Positions 20,701-29,900 of a stretch of DNA of 64,000 bases are shown here, piece after piece; the first letter of the stretch is position 1, and every line of letters begins with the position of its first letter. Below the pieces are notes generated by a model. That model had not been told where the DNA came from and did no database searches. It saw only the letters and a program-made list of their open reading frames with translations. A program made the translations under genes and the position numbers. The DNA is from Yponomeuta sedellus (taxonomy: Eukaryota > Arthropoda > Insecta > Lepidoptera > Yponomeutidae), in assembly GCA_934045075.1 (NCBI GenBank), contig OW203722.1, positions 20,746,986 through 20,810,985 of the forward strand, read 5' to 3'.

Positions 20701-21020
20701 TCCCCCAGAAGCGCAAATACTAATGTCTTATCGAATTGATATTCCTCGCAGCTTGGGGACTTCTCCACAAATGGACAACCCTGATTGAGGAGTCTACGCT
20801 CTGTTACCAACGCTGCGCGGTCTGTATTTTACGCAAGGTGCAATGGAAATTATAGGAGTAGGTTAACGTTACCGTTGATGAGGGAAATAGTTTATGTGTT
20901 AGTGCACCCATCTGTTACAATTTATCTCCAGCCACAATGGAATCGATCTTGTTAGTGGTTTGCGTTGAAATCGATCAGTTTATTAGTGAGTTGGCTTCGA
21001 GAATATTTGTGTAGTATTAA
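20701..21020. other. unassigned intergenic DNA
   Basis: No recognisable feature. Confidence 0.35.
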
Positions 21021-21380
21021 GCGCTCGTGGCCTAGGCGAACCGAGTGATTGGAATCAATCACTTGGTTAAGCAACAACAGGCGCGGTCAGGTACAGGATG
21101 GGTGAGCGTCCCGTGACTACCGCTAGTGGCATTTATCCGAGCGTTTCCGTGCTTCGCAAGGCACGTTAAGCCGTTGGTGCCGGCTGTCATATAATGGCAG
21201 TCGTTAAGCCATATCAGAGGCCTTATTGGCGGCTTGATAACTTCTGACAGTAAGGCCCGCCACTGTCTTACAATCCTCCACCAACCCGGACTTGGCCCCC
21301 GTGGTGGAGTAAGGCCTAACCTTCCTGCGATGCAGGAAGAGACCCGTGCCCCAGCAGTGGGGACATACAAGGGTTGATAA
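21021..21380 (+). mobile_element. 5S-rRNA-derived SINE, full length
   Basis: It starts GCGCTCGTGGCCTAGGCGAA. Positions about 21065-21124 follow metazoan 5S rRNA through its internal promoter: GGTTAAGCAAC (box A region), then GGCGCGGTCAG and GATGGGTGAGC (box C region). The body follows (GGCACGTTAAGCCGTTGGTG; CTTGATAACTTCTGACAGTA; CCACCAACCCGGACTTGG) and ends GCAGTGGGGACATACAAGGG. A 5S-type pol III promoter head defines the SINE3 class. This is the reference copy for the other pieces in the window. Confidence 0.8.
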
Positions 21381-21386
21381 CGATAT

Positions 21387-21612
21387 AAACTACAGTCTGT
21401 TAGTTTCTAGAATATACCTCGGAGTCAAGAGTAGGCTTCGGTTTTCGCCGAAAGCATACGAGTGTAGTACTACTTCCTGCTCTGTATAAAACTTTCTTCG
21501 CTGTTTTGAAAAGTTCTGTAAAGTTGTAAATAACAATGTATTATTTATTTCTATTACACGAATATATCCGATTCTATTCGACAGTAGCCGAGGTATATTC
21601 TAAGGCAAACAT
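21387..21612. mobile_element. MITE-F copy
   Basis: Inverted ends CAGTCTGTTAGTTTCTAGAA and GAGGTATATTCTAAGGCAAA, with interior TTCGGTTTTCGCCGAAAGC and CTGCTCTGTATAAAACTT (MITE-F in opposite orientation to 16203). Confidence 0.65.
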
Positions 21613-21827
21613 TGCTTTATAATATAACATAATCTTATGATGATAAAATCATGTAGAAAAGTGTGTTGCAATATTATGTTTATTTAATTGCGATGTATAT
21701 AATAATATAGGCTAAATTACTGTCCAACACTTTTTAGAAAACCGTACGAACTATTTAAGCATATACTACGTACGTACAAACGTAATACTTTTTTGAAGGA
21801 ATATGATGATGACGATAATAACCTTTT

Positions 21828-22001
21828 GTATGTCCCCACTGCTGGGATACGGGTCTCTTCCTGCATCGCAGGAAGGTTAGGCCATACTCCACCACGGGGG
21901 CCAAGCCCGGGTTGGTGAAGGATTGTAAGACAGTGGTGGCCCCAACTTTCAGAAGTTATCAAGCCGCCCATAAGGCCTTTGACATAGCTTAACGACTGCC
22001 A
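21828..22001 (-). mobile_element. 5S-SINE, 5'-truncated
   Basis: On the minus strand only the body and tail remain (CTTGATAACTTCTGA to GCAGTGGGGACATAC). The 5S-like head is absent. Confidence 0.75.
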
Positions 22002-22053
22002 AGAAATATATAAATTAAATTTATTACGAATAGTGAGTTGAAAATAATAATAT

Positions 22054-22244
22054 CTTATAGTCTATTAGCTTTTAGAATATACCTCAGGCTCTAGAGTAGG
22101 CTTCGGTGTTCGCCAATTTTCCCCGGCTTTCGTACTGATGATCGAGTTCTGATTTGGAAATTATATTAGTTCCGACAATTTTCTTATACGAATATATCCG
22201 ATAGTAGCCGAGGTATATCCTAAAAGCTAACCGATTATACTACC
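22054..22244. mobile_element. MITE-F copy
   Basis: Ends TATAGTCTATTAGCTTTTAG and, inverted, CTAAAAGCTAACCGATTATA. The interior is shorter than in the 16203 copy. Confidence 0.65.
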
Positions 22245-22655
22245 TTACACATTTGACTTTTATCTCACCCAAAAGACGAATTACGTCAAGTCACTCGATA
22301 AGTACTAAGTTAAAGAAAAGTACTTATCCAGGGACAAACTCGGATCATACATTGCTAATTGACCGGATCATTAGTCATACGATTTATCTATGCATAGCTG
22401 TGGAAATGTAATGGCTCAAGACGTTTTGGACGTATACACTGAATAGAGTTTACTCAAGAATAAACAGATAGATGGAGCTGTCAGATAGCGTTAGCGCAAG
22501 CCAGCCAACGACGATAAGTGCTATTAAAATTCAAAAGTTTGTTAGTATTTTGATACGAGTAGGTTATGTGTGAAATTCGAATAGATATACCGGTGGCGAT
22601 TAGGGATGGGCGGAGAAAAGGCTTACAATGTTTTACTATGACCAATACTGTTTTT
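22245..22655. other. unassigned intergenic DNA
   Basis: No recognisable feature. Confidence 0.35.
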
Positions 22656-22659
22656 TATG

Positions 22660-22950
22660 TAGTTAACCTATAACGTCCCAGACTTTCGCTCAGAGAGTGA
22701 GGTGCCCACCAGGATTGCCATTGCAAGCGCTGAGGTATTTGAACACAACAGACACTCAGGTTTCCTCGCGATGTTTTCCTTTACAGTTAGCAAATGGCAT
22801 TGCTACTATAATTTCATAAATTATGGCTATGAGGCTACTCGTATCAAACGGGTCTAATCGCGATTACTTATTAAGTAAGACGTAATCATCGCGATTGGAC
22901 CCGTTTAGTAAATCACATACATAGCTTAGATAACAAAGTTGTTGTTTTTA
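22660..22950 (-). mobile_element. SINE-C copy with embedded palindrome
   Basis: The SINE-C body on the minus strand is interrupted at 22846-22906 by a 61-bp hairpin (arm AAACGGGTC then TCGCGAT). Only part of the body is kept; the head is missing. Confidence 0.65.
22846..22906. repeat. 61-bp palindrome, copy 1
   Basis: The left arm starts AAACGGGTCTAATCGCGAT and the right arm ends ATCGCGATTGGACCCGTTT, around a central CTTATTAAGTAAGACG-type spacer. Almost the same 61 bp recur at 23182-23242. Confidence 0.85.
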
Positions 22951-22974
22951 TACGACAAATTTTTTATTTGTTTT

Positions 22975-23512
22975 TATAAGTCTCATTGCAGGGCACAGGC
23001 TTTCTATAAAAAAAAAAGAATATGTGCTTAATTGCCACTCATGCCCTCCGCAGATTGGCAATTTTAAGCGCTGAGGTATTTGACCACCACAGCACCTAGT
23101 TTTCCTCACGATGTATTTCTTCACATTTAACGAGTGGTATTTCTACTATAACTTCACAAATGTACATAACACAGATTTATTAAACGGGTCCAGTCGCGAT
23201 TATTTATTAGGTAAAACGTAATCATCGCGATTGGACCCGTTTAATATATACCTATTGAGAGCATCGCGAAACACGTACGTAACTTAGAAAACAAAATTAT
23301 TGCCAATAAGGCCGCCAGTTGTACTCTATCTTTGTAATTATTTTTTGTTTGTTTTTTCCTGACGTACAATAAATAATATTCTTATCTTATCATATAATTT
23401 CATTGGAGTACCAGTGATAAGATAAGATACCCTGTGCCCGCACCGGGAATCGAAGCTGGGTCTCCCGCTTCCGAGTCTGTTCTTCCACCCACCGGGCGAC
23501 CGCCGCTCTTGT
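22975..23512 (-). mobile_element. SINE-C copy with palindrome and a LINE tail inserted
   Basis: Body 22975-23300 (palindrome at 23182-23242), then a LINE tail 23302-23400 (CAATAAGGCCGCCAGTTGTA to CTTATCTTATC), then the SINE-C tRNA-like head at about 23425-23512 (GCCCGCACCGGGAATCGAAG; CCACCGGGCGACCGCCGC). The order shows nesting of a LINE end within the SINE. Confidence 0.65.
23182..23242. repeat. 61-bp palindrome, copy 2
   Basis: Same length and arms as copy 1, with a handful of substitutions. It lies at the equivalent place in the SINE-C body. Confidence 0.85.
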
Positions 23513-23774
23513 AGGTATTAAACATTCTAAAGCTGTCAAGTATGAGCAACGGCACTAGTTTACTAGTAACTCATCAGACACAACTCTCGCGGGAATGCAG
23601 AGAGGTTTGCTCCCACACGAGAGTTGGCGCGCGAAATAATTTGTTTAATTTCTCCTACAGCTGCAACATTGTTTGCCTTACGCTTTTTACGGTTGTGGCA
23701 GTGGCACTGAGTGAATGCAAACGACGTCAAATGTTATACATGCAATCTGAATAAAAAAAACACTGAATTAAAAT

Positions 23775-23845
23775 TACAGTCTGTTAGCTTTTACAATATA
23801 CATCGGCTACTATCGGATATATTCGGTAAGGTAAGGTTTTTTGTT
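23775..23845. mobile_element. MITE-F end fragment
   Basis: CAGTCTGTTAGCTTTTACAA through ATCGGCTACTATCGGATATA, then a break. Confidence 0.55.
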
Positions 23846-24115
23846 TGTTTTGTTTATTGACCAATGGTTTAGAAGGATTTAGGTACAAATAAGAAAGTTA
23901 CATGAAATAGATTAGCTTCTGTTGCCGAGCTAGACTATTGTTATTTATAACTCGTACAAAACGTATGACGAGCGGTAACTTATAAATCTTATAATACCTC
24001 AAGACGTAATTTAAATTATATTACATCCCGTAGTCAAAAGCCGGCTTTAAACTAGTGAATATGGGTCCCGCCTGCCTAGCAATAACTGCTCGGCAGTAGA
24101 ATTATTGGTTATTAT
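23846..24115. other. unassigned intergenic DNA
   Basis: No recognisable feature. Confidence 0.3.
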
Positions 24116-24119
24116 TTAT

Positions 24120-24290
24120 TGCAACGCCCCCTGCAGTACACTTTCACCAAACTGCGATCCCCAACTCGCATGCCCAGCGTGAGGATTATGGGCACTATCC
24201 CCCAATGATGGCACAACCTTGCGCTATGGCGCACATTAGGGGAGTGCTATGTCCAGCAGTGGACTTAAATAGCCTGAAGAAGAAGACAAA
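24120..24290 (+). mobile_element. SINE-D copy, 5'-truncated
   Basis: Runs from ACGCCCCCTGCAGTACACTT to ATAGCCTGAAGAAGAAG, matching SINE-D at 25197-25463. Confidence 0.75.
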
Positions 24291-24399
24291 TATTAATTGA
24301 AATTTTTCTACGTACGATATTTTTAAGGTTTAAACAACATGTAATAAGGATCTCATTTATATAACATCACGGAAATCGTCATACTCTTTCTCTGACAAT

Positions 24400-24480
24400 G
24401 TCTGTGCTGTGTGAACCTGGGAATCTCGCTTCCGAGTCCATTGTTCTCCCCACTGGGCTACCTCCTCTCTGTGAAGCAAC
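24400..24480 (-). mobile_element. SINE-C tRNA-like head fragment
   Basis: GAATCTCGCTTCCGAGTCCA with CCCCACTGGGCTACC is the inverted tRNA-like head of SINE-C. Confidence 0.55.
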
Positions 24481-24515
24481 GGTATAGTATAATAATATAG
24501 CAGTGCAATATAGTA

Positions 24516-24857
24516 GCGCTCGTGGTCTAGTCGAACCGAGTGATTGGAATCAATCATTCGAGTTAAGCAACAAGTCAGGTGTAGGATGGGTGACCGTCCC
24601 CTAAAAACCGCTACTGGCATTTTTTACTGGCGCTTCCGTGCTTCGCAAGGCACGTTAATCCGTTGGTGCCGGCTGTCATGTAATGGCAGTCGTTAAGCCA
24701 TGCCAGAGGCCTTATGGGCAGCTTGATAACTTCTGACAGTAAGACCCGCCACTGTTTTACAATCCTCCACCAACCCGGACTTGGCCCCCGTGGTGGAGTA
24801 TGGCCTAACCTTCCTGCGATGCAGAAAGAGACCCGTGCCCCAGCAGTGGGGACATAT
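24516..24857 (+). mobile_element. 5S-SINE copy with a short internal deletion
   Basis: Starts GCGCTCGTGGTCTAGTCGAA. In the 5S-like part about 16 bp are missing between GTTAAGCAACAA and GTCAGGTGTAGGATGGGTGA, so box A and box C are closer together than in the 21021 copy. The tail ends CAGCAGTGGGGACATA. Confidence 0.75.
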
Positions 24858-24880
24858 GGTTGGTATGTCCCCACTGCTGA
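24842..24880. repeat. tail-to-tail palindrome of two 5S-SINE ends
   Basis: CAGCAGTGGGGACATA is followed, after 7 nt, by its exact reverse complement: the end of one 5S-SINE against the inverted end of another. Confidence 0.85.
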
Positions 24881-24902
24881 GGACAAGGGTTCCTATCGAT
24901 AG

Positions 24903-25530
24903 TAGCAACACCACTCGCTAACGTAAAGGAAAACATCGTAAGGAAACCTGGGTATACCTCAGACAACCAAGTTGTCTTAATTACTACGCATAATTAAGTT
25001 TCAGGCTTAATTACCACGCGTGCAGCCGACCGCGGATTGGCAGTTACAAGCGCCGAGGTTTTTGAACACCCTGGACAGTCAGGTCTCCTCACCGTGTTTT
25101 CCTTCACAGTTAGCGAGTGGTATTGCTACTAGGTATAACTTTGCAAATGTATACAACTTAGAAAACCACGTAATTGGTTGGAGTCAAACCTGGGTCGCTG
25201 TGTGTGTGTCGGCCTAGAGAATAGCACCAACCCAAATTCTTCCCGCGGGTGTCGTAAAAGGCGACTAAGGGACACAAACCGGGGGGTGGGCAGCAGCGCC
25301 CCCTGCAGTACAATTCCACCAAACTGCGATCCCCAACCCGCATGCCCAGCGTGGGGATTATGGGCACTACCCCCCAATCATGGCACAACCTTGCGCTGTG
25401 GCGCTCATTAGGGGAGGGCTATGTCCAGCAGTGGACTAATATAGCCTGAAGTAGAAGAAGAAGAAACCTGGGTCCCTCGCTTCCGAGTCCATTGTTCCAC
25501 CCAATAGGCTACCGCCGCTCGCCACTGTTT
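24903..25530 (-). mobile_element. SINE-C copy interrupted by SINE-D
   Basis: Body 25000-25196 (GCGCCGAGGTTTTTGAACAC; TCCTCACCGTGTTTTCCTTC) and head 25464-25530 (TCCCTCGCTTCCGAGTCCAT; GGCTACCGCCGCTC) are separated by SINE-D. A short plus-oriented piece of related body lies at 24903-24965. Confidence 0.65.
25197..25463 (+). mobile_element. SINE-D copy, full length with TSD
   Basis: 267 bp flanked by the 11-bp TSD AAACCTGGGTC (25186-25196, 25464-25474) inside SINE-C. It starts GCTGTGTGTGTGTCGGCCTA and ends TAGCCTGAAGTAGAAGAAG. The last ~70 bp (GCGCTCATTAGGGGAGGGCT onward) are nearly the same as the coding end of LINE-Q at 18125, which suggests that LINE-Q machinery mobilises it. Open frames across it are not genes. 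Confidence 0.85.
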
Positions 25531-25861
25531 ATACGATTATTTTAATAGTACATTTACATAAGAAATCATACACATCTCTCTCGTGTCGAAAAACTAGAAT
25601 CCGTTTAAAAAATAAAATCGTTCCCGGCTGACTCTCACTCCGTTGTGATCCCCATAAAAATGTTACTTCCGCTTTCATTACACTCGGAGCAGGGCACCGA
25701 CGCCATTACACGCGAGAATGACTCTTAAACCGGCTGATAAACGGTCTATATTACATTGGTAAGTATGATTTTTATTTCAGGGTAGCATCCGATTTCGCTG
25801 GAATGGCCCAGTGGCACTGTTTAGTTTGTTTTATTCAAACCAGCGAACGGGGAATTGTGAT
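25531..25861. other. unassigned flank of the BEL/Pao element
   Basis: No family recognised. It supplies the target site GTGAT (25857-25861) of the BEL/Pao insertion. Confidence 0.4.
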
Positions 25862-26345
25862 TGTCTTGGCTTGTTATCCCATCCCTATCCTTCCCAACTC
25901 TATTCCTCAACATGCAGCGCCACCTACAAAAAAAAAAAACTACAAAAAAATCCGCGCGCAACAAGACGCATGACGGCTCTCTCGCCAAACTAAATAAAAT
26001 TTCGTAAAGGGGCTTAATCCCACCAATTGTCTTTAAATATAAGATAATCCTTAAACTCAGTGCATCTGTGAGTGATCTAACACAGAAAAGTTGGCCGGCC
26101 GGCCCAAATACCAAGTGCTGTGGTTGTTTCAAAGTGCATAGCCGACGTGGACTCAACTCCAGTGGTGGCCTGATGTAAGTACTTTTATATCCCTTTTTTC
26201 CTGTCCCCAGGCCAAGCTTTTCACCTCTTTGGTCATCACTGGTGCTAGTCTAGATCTTTTTATACAGTCCAAGCTTTTACCTACATACATTTGTCTCTAG
26301 AAACGTTTTCAACAATGGACGCCGGGCGTCTTAGAAACCCGTCCA
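25862..26345 (+). repeat. 5' LTR of the BEL/Pao element
   Basis: 484 bp, TGTCTTGGCTTGTTATCCC... to ...AAACCCGTCCA. It contains an AATAAA (25993-25998). It differs from the 3' LTR by one A in the A-run at about 25927-25938. Confidence 0.97.
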
Positions 26346-26350
26346 TTTAG

Positions 26351-26367
26351 TGGTCCTTCGAGCCGGA
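26351..26367 (+). other. primer-binding site complementary to tRNA-Tyr
   Basis: TGGTCCTTCGAGCCGGA, five bases after the LTR, is the complement of the 3' end of eukaryotic tRNA-Tyr (TCCGGCTCGAAGGA plus CCA). tRNA identity is from memory of the tRNA family. Confidence 0.85.
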
Positions 26368-26937
26368 TGCCTGTGGAAATTGATTTTCCGAGTAAAATTC
26401 CAATTTACAGTCTATGAAACTAAGGATTTTAAGTCAAAACACTCGAACTAAAATTGCATTCTATGGACATTCATTTCGATATTACGTAGGCAACTAACGA
26501 AGCCATTTTGTTGTACAACAATACGAAATTCGAATGTAAAATTATGTTTCTTCCATAGTAAAAGTGATTCAACGAACAAGTTGTCATCTTTTCAGTGGTC
26601 AAGAAAATCTAAAATAATAATATTCCAAGCAATTTCTTGTTAGAATTATCGTCGCTAAACATTTTCATATTAGTTTCAAATACGGCAAGATAGTATTTAG
26701 CTAAGTTGGTAGGTAGTTATTCCTATTTAAATGTACCTACCTACGCAATATTTGACTACATATTCAGAATTCGCTATTGTTTATAGGTTGGCACTACTGT
26801 CGATTTCCGGTTCGTTCAGAAAATTGCGTTTCGTCAGTGCTACTTTGTTTCGTTCATTCATACACTTAAAAAATATTATTTTACGTTTCGTTCGATCTGT
26901 CAAATCTAAACGTTTCGTTTTACTCAAAGGAGCTAAA

Positions 26938-29900
26938 ATGTCAAACGAAGCCAATGAAACCGCTTTGGCGGTGCTTACCGCACAACGTGAATATGCTTTC
27001 AGGGATATTCAAATACTCTACGATTTGTCGAAAGTTGTTCAATCAGATAAGTCCAAACGGAGCCAGTTTCTCATGCGTCTCAAACGGATGGAAGCCCTTC
27101 GCGAGGAGTTTGTGGAATTAACATCCAAGATTAACACTCTAAATGCTCAGATGAAGCCTACTCAACCTATTGACATGAAACCAGTTGCTTCATTTGATGA
27201 CCTTTATTATGAAGTGCTGAGCACTGCAGATAGTTTACAAACTCAAACACAAGCTGCCTCTTTAGCTGCTGCAGTAGCGTCTGGCTCATCATCTGAGCTT
27301 TATGGCTCCGCTAAGCCCACTCAGGGGAACCCGCAGGCGCGACTTCCAAAATTGGAACTTCCAAAGTTTTCTGGACAAATAGAACAATGGCAAACTTTCT
27401 TTGATACCTTTGTGTCATTAGTACATGACAATAGGTCTATCAGTCAAGTGGAAAAATTCCACTACTTGATCTCATGTCTCTCGGGTCCACCCTTGTCTCT
27501 TGTTCGTGGTGTACCTGTTACAGAGGATAACTATCCTATTGTCTTTGACTCTCTTAAGAGTAGGTATGAGAATAAAAGGGTTCTGGCTGTTACCTACTTG
27601 GATAAAATTCTTAATCAAAGTCGGATTAAACATGGGAGTTTCCAGGAACTTTCTGCTTTGACAAATATGCTTAATGAAACAGTAAATGCTCTTAAAGCTA
27701 TGAAGGTCCCCAACTTGCATGAATTTCTCCTGTTCTATTTGGCATCACGCACTCTTGATGCAGATACGCGTAAGAGCTTTGAGCTTCAAAACAAAGGGGA
27801 ATTTCCAACTTTCAATGAGTTGGTGACTTTCCTAGATGGTTATGTGAAAGTTCTTGAAACTAGTGGGCCAATTTATTCTCATCCCCATCAACCTCAACAT
27901 AAACAAAACTTTAAAACCCCTCACCCAGGGGCACAGAAATTTAAAACTAGCAATTTAATGACTAGTAGCCAAAAACCATTAGGTGTTTGTAAATGCTGTG
28001 GTCTTGAACACACATTGTACCAATGTACAAAGTTTCGTAACATGGATGTCCTCAGTCGAGTAAAACTTGCCACACAGTTAGGACTTTGTCATAACTGTCT
28101 GCGGCCTTACCACAATGTTTCAAAATGCTTTTCTAAGGCCAGCTGTGCCTCGTGTGGCATGCGTCATCACACTCTACTGCATGAGACCGCAGACACAGTC
28201 TCAGCTGCTCCCTGTGTGGTCGAGCAGCAGACTGTAGCTGAGGAGTCAGTGGTTACCACTACTACTGTGACTCACCTTAGTCACAGCCGGACATTAGTCT
28301 TGCTAGGGACGTGTATGGTGAAAGTCCGTGGGTGTAGTCAAAACCCTTCAGTCACCATAGCACGTGCTTTGATTGATAGTGGGGCTCAGGACTGTTTCAT
28401 GACATCTGCATTAGCTCAACGTTTGGGCTTACCGCTACGTCGTATTAATGTTTCTGTAGCTGGTCTAGGCCAAAACATTGTCCATGAGGTTCGAGGGATA
28501 GCTTCATGCACAGTACAGCCACGAGGATCAGATGGTCCAATATTCAATATTAACCCTATTGTCATGAACAAAATAACAGCAAAACTGCCTTCAGCAGAAT
28601 TGCCATCGACTGTGCGTGACAGCTTCAAGCATTTGGTGCTGGCTGATGATAACTTTGATCAGCCTGCTGAAATTGACTTACTTCTGGGAGCTGAACTATT
28701 CCATAACATTTATGATGGCCAGCGTCTAGACTCGGGCCCTGGTCTGCCTGTAGCTTTACACAGCATTTTCGGCTGGGTCCTCACAGGAAGGGTTGAAACT
28801 TGTCGCCCTCCGCATATTACCTCGTCCCTCTTTGCTTCCACTCTGCGCCTCGAAGATGTGGTCAAGCGGTTTTGGGAGGTTGAAGAGCCCCCAGCAGTTA
28901 AAATCGAAAACAGTGAGGATATCCAATGTGAAAGGCTGTATTCTGAACTGACAACGCGGGACACCATTGGCCGCTATGTTGTTCCAATTCTTTTGAAAGA
29001 GAATCACAAGCCTCTTGGTGATTCTTATAGCCACGCCCTGTCGCGTTTTCGTAACTTAGAGAAACGATTAAATAAAAATGAAACTTTAAAACAAGATTAC
29101 TCAATCTTCATGAAGGAGTATGGGGACTTAGGTCACATGCAACCTGTTACCGAGCTGGATACTCTATCCACTGATCGCTATGTAATTCCGCATCATTGCG
29201 TTATTCGACCAGAGAGTTCTACTACGAAACTTCGGGTAGTGTTTGATGCCAGTGCAAAAACCTCAAATGGCCTGTCACTGAACGACATTGTTTACACCGG
29301 CCCAAAACTTCACAACGACATCGTCGATATACTTACTAAATTCCGCCTTCATCAAGTGGTATTTACTGCGGATATTTGTAAAATGTACCGGAATATTGAA
29401 CTCCGTCCTGAAGACCGAAAGTGGCAACATGTACTTTGGCGGAATGAGTCTACCCAAGCGGTTCAGGAATTTCAACTTAACACCGTAACTTATGGTGTGA
29501 CTAGCTCACCTTACCTTGCCATTCGCACTTTACATCAACTTGCGAATGATCATGGCTCACAATGGCCACGGGCAGCAGAAGTCTTACGTGAAGACATTTT
29601 TATGGACGACATAGTCGCCGGCGCGCCTTCCATAGAAGCTGCGTCTAAGCTTAAAGCCGATCTCATCGACTTACTTGCCTGTGCCAAGTTCGAGCTTCGA
29701 AAATGGAGTAGTAACTGTCCTCAGTTATTAGCAGATGTTCAAAGGGAACATTGCCAGAATCCTAAGTCATTCTGCGAAGATTCTCAGAACACTCTAAAGA
29801 TTCTAGGAGTACAGTGGGAGCCCTCGGGAGACTTCTTTACATACTCTCGTCAGCCTTCGACGACTCCTCCACTAGGTTTTACGAAGCGTACAATTCTGTC

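Noticed and set aside
25129..25411. Overlapping frames on both strands around 25129-25411 and 33399-33682
   Set aside because: Both lie inside SINE-D copies. The peptides recur only because the SINE recurs.
26031..26061. TATA-like TATAAG (26038) plus TCAGT (26057) as the BEL/Pao LTR promoter
   Set aside because: Spacing of about 21 nt is too short for a canonical TATA-initiator pair; left unassigned.
26731..26937. ATG at 26731 as the true start of the BEL/Pao polyprotein
   Set aside because: The 69 extra residues are basic/hydrophobic with no Gag similarity, and 26938 gives a typical Gag start. N-terminal extension cannot be fully excluded.
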